This document shows positions 17,669-54,023 of a stretch of 64,000 nt of DNA, in pieces; the stretch's first letter is position 1; every line of letters begins with the position of its first letter. The position numbers were made by a program, and so were the translations under genes. Source of the DNA: Haematococcus lacustris (Eukaryota > Chlorophyta > Chlorophyceae > Chlamydomonadales > Haematococcaceae); contig JASKMD010000021.1 in the NCBI GenBank assembly GCA_030144725.1, positions 2,792,277-2,856,276 on the forward strand. Direction: 5' to 3'. The notes beneath the pieces were generated by a model. The model ran no database searches. It was not told the DNA's origin and saw nothing but the letters and a program-made list of their open reading frames with translations.

Positions 17669-20600
17669 ATGCAGGGCAGTCGGGTGTTCCTAGACATTGA
17701 TATAGGGGACCCTGCGGAGTATGCTGAACAGCTAGCACAATACACACGTGCTGGAGAGTACCTGGCCAGTGTGGGCATGCAGGTGGGTTGCATGGGTCAC
17801 ATGAGCTGCATTTTCAGTTATAAACACCTTGACATGGGGACCAGTACCTCGGACTAGAGCCTTTGAACGCCAGCCTCATCCATAGCTGCACCCCACTGCA
17901 TTCCCTGATGCCCAGTTGCCCAGCAGTGGCTATGCTGAGCCTGATCAAGCCAACAGTCTCTGATCTAACCGGGTCCAACAGGGTCTGATCTAGATAGGAT
18001 TGATCACGGCTGGCTGGTGTGACTGTGTGGCCTGGCTCTAGCTGTGCTGAGCCTGATCAGGCCGTGTTCCACGATGCACTCCGTTCCACTGCAGCTGGGA
18101 CTGCCACAACAAGCGCCTGAGTCGATGGACGAGGAGCAGCAGCAGGCAGGTGATGCAGGCAGCTAGTGGTCCGAGCACGAGGGGCACTAGACCTGCCCTC
18201 AGCTGCTGCCGCAAGGCGCAAGGAAGGTAGCGACAGGGGCCTGCTGCCATCCCGGGGGGGCCTGCTGCCATGAGGGCTGTGCCATCAGGTCCCAGCCACC
18301 CAGCCAGCCTGCCTGAAGGGTGTGGCTGCTGCCTCTGCACCCAGCCAGCCTGCCAGCCTGCTTGTCCCACTGGCTTGCCAGCAGCCAGCAGGGGTGGGGG
18401 GCCTCTGCCTCAGCCAGCCTGCCAGCCTGCCAGCCTGCTCGCCCCAATGAGAGCGAGAGCCTGAGGGACTGTTTGGTCGGCCAGCCTGCCAGCCTGCCAG
18501 CCCCAATGAGAGCCTGAGGGACTGTTTGGGCGGCCAGCCTGACCCCCTGGACCTTAACCACAGCTAGCAGCCAGCTGTGTAACGGTAGCCCTGGACGGGC
18601 CCCCCTGGACCCTGACCATGAGCTAGGAGCCAGTAGCCAGCAGCTGGTGGTCTGATCAGGAAGGCACTGTTGAGAAGCTAGGAAGCTGCTAGGAAGCTAG
18701 GAAGCTGCTGGGTAAAGCCGCACATGTCATTGCAGGGTGGGTTGAGGCGCTGCTGGCTAGCAAGCTTTGGGGGGCTAGTGCCCTGGCCCTGGCTCTGTGG
18801 CCCTGGCCAGCCTTGCCTGCTGCCTGCCCCACCTCCTGGCTGCGGCTGCAGCTGCTGCTGGAGGCGTACACTGCTGACAGGCAGTGGAGCAGCAAGGGGC
18901 CTGCAGCGTGTATAAAGCCAGTGCCGCTCAGGGCCGGACGGCTGGTCATACAGTTGATGGAGGCCGAGGTAGGGTGCCCGGGCTGAGGTGGGAATTGGCA
19001 AGGTTAGAGGGGCTGGCTGAGCTTTTGCTCGCTGGGGTTGGCTGAGCAGGGGCTGGCTGGGCTGCGGCTAGCTGAGCTGTTGCCCCACCCCACCCCACCC
19101 CACCCCACCCCACCCCACCCCACCCCACCCCACCCCACCCCACCCCACCCCACCCCACCCCACCCCACCCCACCCCACCCCACCCCACCCCACCCCACCC
19201 CACCCCACCCCACCCCACCCCACCCCACCCCACCCCACCCCACCCCACCCCACCCCACCCCACCCCACCCCACCCCACCCCACCCCACCCCACCCCACCC
19301 CACCCCACCCCACCCCACCCCACCCCACCCCACCCCACCCCACCCCACCCCACCCCACCCCACCCCACCCCACCCCACCCCACCCCACCCCACCCCACCC
19401 CACCCCACCCCACCCCACCCCACCCCACCCCACCCCACCCCACCCCACCCCACCCCACCCCACCCCACCCCACCCCACCCCACCCCACCCCACCCCACCC
19501 CACCCCACCCCACCCCACCCCACCCCACCCCACCCCACCCCACCCCACCCCACCCCACCCCACCCCACCCCACCCCACCCCACCCCACCCCACCCCACCC
19601 CACCCCACCCCACCCCACCCCACCCCACCCCACCCCACCCCACCCCACCCCACCCCACCCCACCCCACCCCACCCCACCCCACCCCACCCCACCCCACCC
19701 CACCCCACCCCACCCCACCCCACCCCACCCCACCCCACCCCACCCCACCCCACCCCACCCCACCCCACCCCACCCCACCCCACCCCACCCCACCCCACCC
19801 CACCCCACCCCACCCCACCCCACCCCACCCCACCCCACCCCACCCCACCCCACCCCACCCCACCCCACCCCACCCCACCCCACCCCACCCCACCCCACCC
19901 CACCCCACCCCACCCCACCTGCTGGACCCTTGTTGCTGCGCAGTGCCCACGCACCTGCGCTAACTTCAAAGCCCTGGCCACGGGCGAGAAGGGGGTGGGC
20001 AAGGCATCCAAGAAGCCGCTGCACTACAAGGGCAACCGCATGCACCGCATCATAAAGTCCTTCTGCGCCCAGGGGGGGGACATAGTCAGAGGTGTGGCCC
20101 AGCAGCGGATAGGCAGGGTGGGTCAGGGCGGATAGGCAGGGTGGGTGGCAGGGCCAAGCAGCCCAGCAGGCAGCAGGCAGGCAGCAACTTGCGATCCACT
20201 TCAGCACCTATACCCCTCACCCTAGCCCTAAGACGCACCTACCCTTACCCTAACCCTAACACGCACCTAACACCTTAACCCTAACACGCACCTACCCTTA
20301 CCGACTCAGCCGGGGCTATGCTGTCTTAGCCTGACTTGTAAGCTGCAAGATCCCTGACCTGTCTCTGCTTGGTCTCAGCGCTGCCGCTGGGGACTGTCAG
20401 CGTGGCCCTTGGCCCACTCTCCCAGCCTAGCCAAGAAAGTGCAGTGAGGCAGTAGGGCGGGGCAGCAGGGCGGGGCAGCTGGTGAAGAGATGAGCACTGC
20501 TTGTTTGGTAGTCTGTGCACAAGAGCAGGGAAGTGTACAGCACATTGCTGGTCGACTCATTGACGTGACATGACATGCCCCAGCTGTGTTGGCCACTGCT

Positions 20601-21820
20601 CATGTGGCTGTTTTTCAGTTTTAGAGGCATTGGATGCTAGACATTGATTGCATCCAACAGCTTGGGGGGCGTGTGATGCTCTTGTGGCCGTGTGATGCTC
20701 ATGTGGCTGTGTTGCCCAGTGTACGTCATAGCTACCCGATGCCAGACCTTGTTTGCAACAACAGCCTAGCAGGGCCGAGCTGCTGTGGCACATAGAGGTA
20801 GCCAGGGGCTGCTGTGGCGGCCTTTGCTCTTGAGGCTGTGTTTATCAGATTCAGGGACATCGGGCGTTAGACATAGATGGATGCAACACCCCGGGAGGGC
20901 GCAGCTCGTGTCCCACACAAGTGTGACCAGGGGCTGCCCCTAGACAGTGCACGACCATGACGTCCTGGCCCGCAGGGGACGGCAGCGGCGGTGACAGCAT
21001 CTATGGCGGAGTGTTCAACGACGAGAAGAAGGGTCTGGGGATGAAGCACGACCGGCTGGGCGTGGTGGCCATGGCCAACTCGGGCAAGAACAGCAACACC
21101 AGCCAGTTCTTCATTACCTTGGGGCCAGCACCTCAATGTGATGGTGAGCCCGGCTCTGCCTACTCACGCTGTGCCTGCCCACCCAGTGCCTCACTCTGTG
21201 CCTGCCCACCCACCCGCCCACCAGCCTGCCCACCCGCCCCGCCCACCCGACGCACCCACTTGCCCGCCTGCCCGTTCACCCGCCTGCCCGCCCGCCTGCT
21301 CGCCCACCTACCTGCCCACTGCCCCAAGAGTACCAAAGGAGCGGTCAGGAGGTGGTGTCGACACCACACCACACCACACCGCTCAACCTTGTTTGATGGC
21401 CTCCCATACCCCCGGCTGCACTTGTGGCATGCGCAGGAAAGCATGTGGTGTTTGGCATGGTGGTGGAGGGCATGGAGGTGTTACACCGTCTTAGTAAGTC
21501 GGCCTTGGCAGCGGCTGGGCACTGCCGCCTTTGCTGCTCTTCGTGGCATCTGCCCCCCTGCCCCCCTGATCCTTCAGCTGGTCTAGCCCTTATCATGCCC
21601 CTCGTCCCTGCCCTGCCCCTGACTATGGCCTTTGCATCCAACCCCTCACCCCTGACCCTGGCCCTATGTGTCATGGTGGGGGACTGCACCCCTACCCTGC
21701 CTCGCCTAGGCTATGCGCACCCACTCAGATCATGTCAGTGTGGCTGCAGACGAGGAGGCGGCCTCCGAAGATGGCACACCCAGAGTGGTTGTAACAGTGG
21801 CGGATTGCGGGCTGTGCTGA
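17669..21820 (+). CDS. Cyclophilin-type peptidyl-prolyl cis-trans isomerase
   Basis: This enzyme catalyses cis-trans isomerisation of X-Pro bonds during folding. Seven exons join in phase to 241 codons plus stop: 17669-17782, 18095-18145, 18852-18968, 19944-20091, 20976-21143, 21437-21493, 21750-21820. The N-terminal 75 residues ([20 protein letters not shown], then [15 protein letters not shown] and [17 protein letters not shown]) form a helical extension before the barrel. The barrel reads [71 protein letters not shown], and [17 protein letters not shown]. The usual catalytic Arg of FHR is kept as HRI preceded by Met. The terminal segment [15 protein letters not shown] is typical. The exon 2 donor appears to be GC (18146). 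ATG 17669 is the first in frame. No targeting peptide is evident, so a cytosolic location is likely. Confidence 0.92.
19083..19918 (+). repeat. (CACCC)n satellite, about 167 uninterrupted units, in an intron
   Basis: 836 bp of pure CCCCA/CACCC pentamers in the intron between cyclophilin exons 3 and 4, ending 25 bp before the acceptor. Frames through it encode PHPTP or GGVGW repeats on either strand but have no independent start or function. The GGGTG strand is the template strand, so the transcript carries the C-rich repeat. Confidence 0.97.
20211..20310 (+). repeat. Interstitial telomere-like CCCTAA repeats
   Basis: Degenerate ccctaaccctaa motifs are mixed with acgcaccta spacers in a cyclophilin intron. 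This is not a chromosome end, because genes continue on both sides. Confidence 0.6.
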
Positions 21821-23135
21821 TCTCCTGTTGTTTGGCCTGTGGCACCAAGGCCACACATATGATGATGATATGGGCCAAAGTGGCCAGTGTCGACTGCCAT
21901 GCAGGAAAAACTCCCACCTCCATGCTCATGCAACGATGGTGGTTGTGACTGGCCAATCCCCGGTCAAACCAGCCATAGTTCCTCCCCTTAGGCTCCCAGG
22001 GCCGGGATTTCTATCGCCGGAGTTTTCGTTTGGCATCATGGATCAAGGACAATTGGTTCATTACCAGGATGACACCCTTAAGCTCCACAGGCCAGGGATT
22101 TTCCAGGGCTGTCATCATGGCTGGAGAGCCTACGGTCCACTCGGTCATAAACAACCTATGTATGATCATGCATGTCATATTCCAGCCGGATATTCCAGCA
22201 AGACTCCAAGCCACACACAGACTCCAAGACCCCAAGACTCCAAGCCACAAACGATTGTCAACATTAGTGTAGGGCAACAACGCTAACTCCTTTGGCAATC
22301 AAGGGATACGGAGTGTGGGTGCCGGCTTGTTGGCAGTGGCCGCGTGCCAGGCGGGTCCTCATCTCAGCATGTGGTTTTTGCAGCTGGATGGTGATGACAA
22401 GCATAGCTATCTTGCGATGCCCAGTAGGGGTTGAGCGAGCGACATTTGTGACCTGGCCAAACCCTACAGTGTTCACCAATTGTCGCATGCCGCGTTTTAA
22501 CTAGCGCAGGGCGGAAGTCGATTTGTCTTGCATTGTGTTGCAAAAGTCACCATTCATCTTCCAAACAAACTAACGTTAAAGGAGAAGATAGCATTCCTCA
22601 ATGTGCTTTCGTACCAAGCCGTTACCCTCAATGCTGAAGCGTGGACTCACCCTGCCTGACGCACGGACATTGCTGACCAGCTTGCATCCACACTCCGCAC
22701 ACCATGACGCCCCAATGGTGTCAATGTCGTTACCACCATGATTTGGCGCTTACTTATATGCGTTGCTGCAATGCACAACTTGGTGCATGTGTCCCCAATG
22801 AGATGCGGGGCACCGTGCAGTGAAAGGGCGCGCATCAGAAGCGCTCGAGATCTCACCCAAACCATCTTCATATGTACATGTGACTTGTGTGTGGTGCAAC
22901 CTAGCATGTGTGTGAGCACGCTTCGAACCATGCGCCCCCCGCCCTCACGCTCTTTCCGCACCCCTTTTTTACTCTGCCCTGCCTCTGCCCCCTTCGGGAG
23001 TGCAATCCTGAACTTCATCCTCAAAGGTCTCACATCCGCTCAAACCCGCGCCACATCGCACACCACCCAACGTCCCATGGCGAAGCTCCAGACTCCGGCT
23101 ACCTCATTTGTTAACGATTTGTCTCGGGGCCCGGG
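21821..23135. other. Convergent intergenic region between the cyclophilin and DNA polymerase theta genes
   Basis: The two genes end toward each other here, so this should hold both 3' UTRs. No TGTAA is seen close to the cyclophilin stop. A short direct repeat (agactccaag ccacac-type) occurs at 22205-22250. No coding feature is supported. Confidence 0.4.
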
Positions 23136-48356
<25,221 letters not shown>

Positions 48357-48669
48357 CTTAGCGGGGATGGCCTCACGGGTTCAGCTCTACGCACAACTTT
48401 CGCTATTCTCGGCATCAAATCTGTTTGCCCGTCGTGATGCCTTTGATCCAAGGCCCACATCTCAGTGTGCAAGCGTTCCCTAGGGCGGACAAGGTCCCAT
48501 GCTGGCGCTTGCACGACTCCATTACAACTTCCTGCGACAAAGAACCAATAGCAGGGTAGCAGGGCTTCTGGTCATTGGCGAATGGCACTATCCTGCAAAT
48601 ATATCCGTCGATAGCTTTCGTTGTATGCTACGCGCCACCATCATGGTTCCTAAGCCCCTTTTAATTGTG
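48357..48669. other. Probable POLQ promoter and 5' UTR
   Basis: This lies between the first POLQ ATG and the decayed Fanzor-like copy 3. I see no coding motif and no promoter box I could defend. Confidence 0.35.
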
Positions 48670-49300
48670 CTGGACCGTTGCACACAGCCTGCAGCGTGAC
48701 CGGCCAGTGCGGGGCCTTGTGTGGTGCCCGGTCGTGGCCCTACACGTCCTGCCACATTCCCCATGCAGCCAGGCAGCAACATAGGCAACAGCCTCAGAGC
48801 CTTGGCCCAGCGCTTCCCCGCCAGCCAAGTGCAGCAAGCGCACGAAGGCTGAGCAGGCAGCTAAGCCCACCCGGCCCACCAGGGGCACAGGCTAAGACAA
48901 GGGCAAGGCTGCCCAATCCAAACCAACACCACAGCCAGGCAGGTGGGTAGACAGGAACTGCAGCGCAACATTAATATACAAGCAGCGCACTGGGGACAGC
49001 AAGAGGCGCGCGCAGGAGTTGTGCTGGTGGCCAGACCAGCTGAAGCTACCCAACATGGGCAGGGACTACCCAGGCCTAGGCTACTAGAGGCCGAGAGACC
49101 AAGCATCCAGTGCCTAGCAGCAGCAAGAGGGGCCTGCTGCGGCACCGCAGAGTGTGCCATGTTCAGGTTGTGTGGCAGCTTACATTAGTACATGTATCAT
49201 GCAACATTGGCTAATCGCCCCCCCGGGGGTCAGGCAGTAGCTCAAGGGGTGGCTCTCGCAGCCTCAGGGACTCTAATGTGGATGGAGTGGGATCTAAGGC
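48670..49300 (+). mobile_element. Decayed Fanzor/TnpB-like copy (copy 3)
   Basis: This is aligned by eye with copies 1 and 2, from the gcgtgaccggccagtgcggggcc segment (compare the minus strand at about 3850) through the RuvC-III region to the non-coding 3' part. The coding part is broken: the RuvC-III region reads GRWVDRNCSATLIYKQRTGD, with Asp-Arg-Asp changed to Asp-Arg-Asn, and a stop at 49085-49087 cuts the tail. In the 3' segment only cagcttaca, the catg/catg stem (about 49189-49201) and cgcccccccgggggtcaggca (about 49215-49240) are clearly kept. Its terminus was not located. Confidence 0.65.
48935..49087 (+). pseudogene. Dead RuvC-III remnant of the Fanzor-like ORF
   Basis: The frame ending at the stop 49085-49087 keeps CWWPDQLKLPNMGRDYPGLGY, which corresponds to CYWPEQGKLPAKGKEYPGLGY in copy 1. 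The catalytic-site motif is mutated. Confidence 0.65.
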
Positions 49301-51066
49301 TGTTCGCGCAGTTGCTATAGGCCGCCGCTGACAGGCACATAGATGTGCATGTGGCGGTACAGTGGCACCAGCTTAGCTGTCAGGACCCACCCTGGTTCAT
49401 TCCCCAGCAGCTGCTGCAGCAGCTCCACACGCTTCTTCCACAATGGCTGCTGCACGTTGCTATCGGCTGGCAGGCCTTTGCCGCCAGGGACTAGGTCACT
49501 CTAACTCAGTCTCTAGCTGCACACCGTCCGCTTGACGTCACTCCGCGCCGACTTGCTCAGCCCTCCCCCCTTCGGCACACCCCTGGCTCTGACCATCTGG
49601 GTCATTGTACTGCCACAGGAGGTCAATGACTACCTTGATGACATGACAGTGCATCGCAGTCCCCTAGCAAGCCCTCCTGGTGCACCACATCCCTCACCCG
49701 GTCCAGCTGCTGCAACCCCTCCACGGCTGCTGCGTCCTCAGGCTGTGTATCAAAGCGCTTGGCATCACACATTTGCGGGCATGGGAGCCTTCCATTTCCC
49801 CTGCCAGGTCCTGGAGATTTAGGGACATGTTGGGGTCCAAGGTGCCAAGGTACACCTCAGGATCAGCTGGCGGGGCTGGGACCGGGCGGGCCGCTGCCCC
49901 ATGGGAAGGTCAGTGGCAACTGGGCAAGGAGGGTGTAGGCTGGCTGCAACCCAGGTGGAGGGGTGGGGTTAGGGCCTGGGGGCCAGGGGGCAGCTGACAA
50001 CCCTGGGCTGGCCTGGCAGCACCCCGAAGCCACACCTTCCCCACCACACTGTCCTTCGACTCTTCCGTGTCACATAGCAGGCCCCTAAACCCACACTCTC
50101 AGTGCCGCCTGTACTCAGCCTGGCCCTGCTCCGCTCCGCCTGCAGCTGGTCCAGCAGGGTTCGTGCTAGCTGCCATGCTGCCAGGTGCCCAGCCTTGGTC
50201 TCTGCTGCTGCAAGAACATGCAGACCACAGTGCTTGTGAGCGGTGAGGTGACGCAAGGAGGCGTAGCTTGCTGGGCGTGGTGTCACCTGCGCGGAGGCTG
50301 GCCGAGGTGACAGGTCCATACACGATGTGCTCGTTCTTCTTGCATATCGTCACGACAGCCGAGTGGGCCGGCGCGTCGATGCGCAAGAGTTTAGGGTTTC
50401 AACGAGGTTCGTACATGTCACGAACACCATGGTCCCGTGCTATGTTAAACACGTGACGCATTGCACTGAGCATGCTCCGTCATTGCCCCTCAGCAGCAGA
50501 AGCAGGCAACATCTACCTAACTACTTGTGCAGAAGGGCATGGCATGGTCAGCTCTGTCAACATACCGTCTGCCCGGAAGCAGACCTCACACCGCCCTGCA
50601 CTCCCAAACCAGCTGACGAGGACCCACACAGCTGACCAGGAGCCCTGATACCACAGGAGCACACTAGCGATGCAATGCTCTGCACACACACAGCTACTCT
50701 GGTGCATGCTGCCATGCGAGGACCCCAGCCATGCACGTGCCTATCTCGTGACAACATTCATGCATGCAGAGAATGGGATGTGGCGCAGCACTAGACTGGC
50801 CCAACCATTAGACAACTCCCTGCACAACAACTCACACCCCTCACCCCTACCACACACTCACATCCTACATATCTCACACTTCTATCACACACATGTTACA
50901 TGTGCCTGGCATCCTGCAGCCCATGCGGCATGTTGAGAAGAGTCTAGTTGTTGATACTCTGGGGCACGTGCCCAGAATGGTGTGCCTGGCCAGCAATCAC
51001 CCTCATGCATTGCAGCAACCAGTGCCACTGCCCTGTTTATTCCCTGTGCCTGGCCATGCCTCGCAC
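49301..51066. other. Region with possible gene fragments only
   Basis: Two minus-strand pieces look protein-like. About 49312-49500 reads LPADSNVQQPLWKKRVELLQ, then LLGNEPGWVLTAKLVPLYRH. About 50286-50395 reads LRIDAPAHSAVVTICKKNEH, then IVYGPVTSASLRAG, with a possible donor after it. Neither has a start codon in frame or flanking exons I could join, and I do not recognise a family. They may be relics of one gene or of a transposon. The rest is featureless. Confidence 0.3.
50896..50900 (-). promoter_or_regulatory. Candidate TGTAA polyadenylation signal
   Basis: TTACA on the plus strand, 167 bp beyond the stop of the J-domain-like gene (51067). TGTAA is the usual green-algal signal. Confidence 0.4.
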
Positions 51067-51544
51067 TCAGCTTTGCTTCTCCGCCTCTGCCAGTGCCTCA
51101 TTGATGAGCTTGGTCACCTCTGTCGCAAACTCTGTCAGCACCGGGTTCTTGTCTGCGGCCAGCGGGTGAGGCGCAGCACATGGCCAAGCATAAAGAGCAG
51201 GCACGGGCCTATGTCCATGCCGCCCAGCCTCTGGCAGCAGTTGTGCTCGATGCTGTGCCGGACATCTGCTGGTTGAGGTGCCGATTCCACACATTCCACC
51301 CTGCCTCTGACGAATGTGAGCCCCTGTGGTGCCGCCACCTCAGTGCATGTCATTTATGGATATGCTTGCGCTCATGATGAAGACAGCAACAGGTGTGGGG
51401 CTTCTCAGAGGCCTGCTGTCAGTCGAGGCGCCAGTGTGCTGTGACCGCTCCCGTACTTGATCTTGTGCGTTGCAGTGACATTCACACTCTCGTGGTATGC
51501 AATGTGCATGCCATGCGCATGCCTCATGAATGCCATGCAGCACT

Positions 51545-51575
<31 letters not shown>

Positions 51576-53306
51576 ATTAGTAGGGTGCTGAACATGGCAC
51601 ACCCTGGCAGCAAGCAGCTGCTGGGGAACATAGCCTCTGGGCCCATGACCCACAGCCGCCGGGGACCTGGTGGGGGTCGTGAGCGAGAGCAGCCGCCGGG
51701 AATCAGCATCCTCCTGGACACACCTGGGTGCCAGCGGAGCTGAAGCTGCCGCAGCTTCTTGCGCTTCTCATCCTCGTCACAGCTGTATGCCTCCTGGACA
51801 GCCGCTGTGATCTGCTTGCGTATGTTGTTCAGGCACAGCACCCCTGCAGCAGCAGCAGCAGCAGCAGCAGCAGCGGCAGCGGCAGTGGCCATGCAAGTGC
51901 ATAGCGTGGCATCAACCATGTACAGTATGTATGCTCCTATCACCATCATTACAAGGTACATGCCATGTCATGATGGTGGTGGTGATGGTGGTGATGGTGG
52001 TGACGGTGATGATGATTACGGCCTCATCAGTTGTAGCCACCTCAGGTAGGGGCCTGCTCCCTGACAGCTGCATTCGGCATGTCTAGCAGCCAGCAGGCAT
52101 GCCCACCTGCCCCATCCACCCCTTTGCTTGGCTGTGATGCCGACTGGGCTGCCTGCCGTGAGTTCTGCAACTCCAGCTCCAGCACCTTCTTTCGCAAGTA
52201 CCTGCAGGCAGCCACCTGCAGTGGCATGGTGCGCATGTTGGCTGCGGCTGGACACCCAGACCACGCTAGATCCACCCGGTGCCTCCTGTTGCCCTGCGCA
52301 CTTGACAGGTTCTCCTGACCTTACCCTGGGCGTGGACCCTCACAGGGTGTGACTCTTTGCTGCACTCAGCCCCGCCCCACCAATGCCAAAAACCATCCTG
52401 ACATGAGCTGGGGCACACCTGTGCGGGGCCGTGCTGTGAGTTGCACTGATCATCGCACACCTCATTGGTGCCCCAGCCCTTGCCCAGGATGCATAGGAAT
52501 GGGTATAGGCTGGCTCAGGAGGTGTAGGGGCCCCTGGGCCTGCGTGACCTGGCCCACCTGACGTAGATGGCTGAGTCAGCCAGTGTGGACTGCATGGCCT
52601 CCATCTCAGCGTACGCTGAGGCCAGGTCTGCCAACGTGTCCTCCCTGGTTCCAGGAGGGAAGCACCAGCAGGCCTGCTCAGTTGCAGCTGTGGTGTCAAC
52701 AGCAAGCAGGGGGCCTGCCTCAGTACCTTTGTAACACTGCATCTTCCCGCAGAGCACGGAAGCGCTCTGCCCTGCGTCGCTCCTCGTCCAACTGTTGCTG
52801 CAGCTTGGTTTCTGATAGACTGTGCCGTAAACGCTCTGTCTCCATCAGTGCCTCCAGTCTACCAACCTGAGCAGCAACAGGAATGGGCAGCCTCACATGA
52901 TGCATGATTTTGGGCGATATCTCAACAAGGAGCAAGGAGGATACCTGAGTATGCAGATTTCGCTCCCTCTCCTGCAGTACATTTTTCTCTGACCTTACTT
53001 GAACCAACCTGCAAATCAGCAAAGGTTTGTCTTTCTCAATCAGGCTTCGGTCCAAGGTTAGAGCCAAAGTCAAAGTCGAGACCTGCTGGCGACGACAGCT
53101 GTTTCATCTTCGGACACTGCCAGCTCCTTGACAGCCCGCTGCGCCTTGAATTGAGCGGCATGCAACACGCGCTCCAGCTTGGGGAGCAGGTGTTGATCAA
53201 GCACGTCAGACACATCAGACAGCGTAATAGGCTGCATGCTACTAGCAATGAACAGTCTGACTAGTCCAACTACCTTGTGAAGCAAGTGCGTAGTATCGTC
53301 ACCCAT
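51067..53306 (-). CDS. Coiled-coil protein with C-terminal J-domain-like HPDKN segment
   Basis: Seven exons join in phase to 271 codons plus stop: 53083-53306, 52945-53008, 52727-52866, 52558-52644, 52107-52201, 51724-51843, 51067-51152. The start ATG at 53306 opens MGDDTTHLLHKVVGLVRLF. The middle is a charged coiled coil (RSEKNVLQERERN, LQQQLDEERRRAERFRALRE). The C-terminal 60 residues read IRKQITAAVQEAYSC, KRKKLRQLQLRWHPDKNPVL, then EFATEVTKLINEAL, like helices II and III of a J domain with an HPD motif. HPD is normally the contact that stimulates an Hsp70. The Asp codon is split by the last intron (G/AC). The typical J-domain helix I and N-terminal position are lacking, so co-chaperone activity is inferred. 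A CTG-rich tract forms the acceptor region of exon 6. Partner and location are unknown. Confidence 0.7.
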
Positions 53307-54023
53307 GATGAAAAAGCATGTAGGCCGTTGGAAGTTAGTCAAGCTCCTCCAGCTCCTTTTCCTTGCCTCCACCCCTGTTGGGCTACGACTGGAACGCCGC
53401 CTCGATCCAGCTTGCGCCTAGCGTTGGGGGCGCTTCAACCCGGATCCCGCCAGTGGGCGTCAGGAGCGTGCCAAAACTACTTACTCGAGTTGTGCAGCTG
53501 CACATGCCGGAGTCAGCTCAAATGCCAGGTATCGTGGAGCGCGGCCGCGCACACATCTTAACTAGAAGCACGCGGCTTTTGAGCGGGGTTGAAACGTTGC
53601 TGTCGTCAACTTTGCGGTGATGACGTTTACTCGCAGCTACTGTGCCCGACAGCTCGTCTGCAGCCCACTGCCCTCCTGCTCCTTCCCAGAGCTTCCCTTC
53701 AGCGCATGAGGGTAGAGGGCATGAGGGCAGAAAACGGCAGGCCGCCTATACCAACCGGGGAGACGTCCAAGCAGCTACCCCAGGTGCTGGTGCAGGTGGT
53801 CTGACCATGCTGCAGGCAGCCCCTGCACTTAACCTCAGATACAGGGCCATGCAAGCGGCAGCATGTAAAGTGTGTGCCGCTGCTGCTGTGGAAATGCATG
53901 CGTGTTGTCTGAAATGATAATGAACAGTTCCATGACTCAGCTCAGCACATCATCACTCTAGGGTTGCCTGCCGGGAAAGGCAGCGGCCAGTCACGCATGC
54001 TCCTGTGTCGGCATTCGCCATGA
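53307..54023. other. Divergent promoter region
   Basis: About 700 bp between the J-domain-like gene (leftward) and the RING ligase gene (rightward). It probably holds both promoters and may also hold an unassigned first exon of the ligase. One candidate frame ends at about 53781 with a phase-1 donor (CCCCAG/GTGCTGG), but it lacks a convincing ATG. Confidence 0.4.

Noticed and set aside
18946..20207. Long frames of GGVGW or PHPTP repeats
   Set aside because: They exist only because a pentamer array without stops is open in several frames; real cyclophilin exons flank the array.
20211..20310. Chromosome end
   Set aside because: Telomere-like repeats are degenerate and intronic, with genes on both sides.
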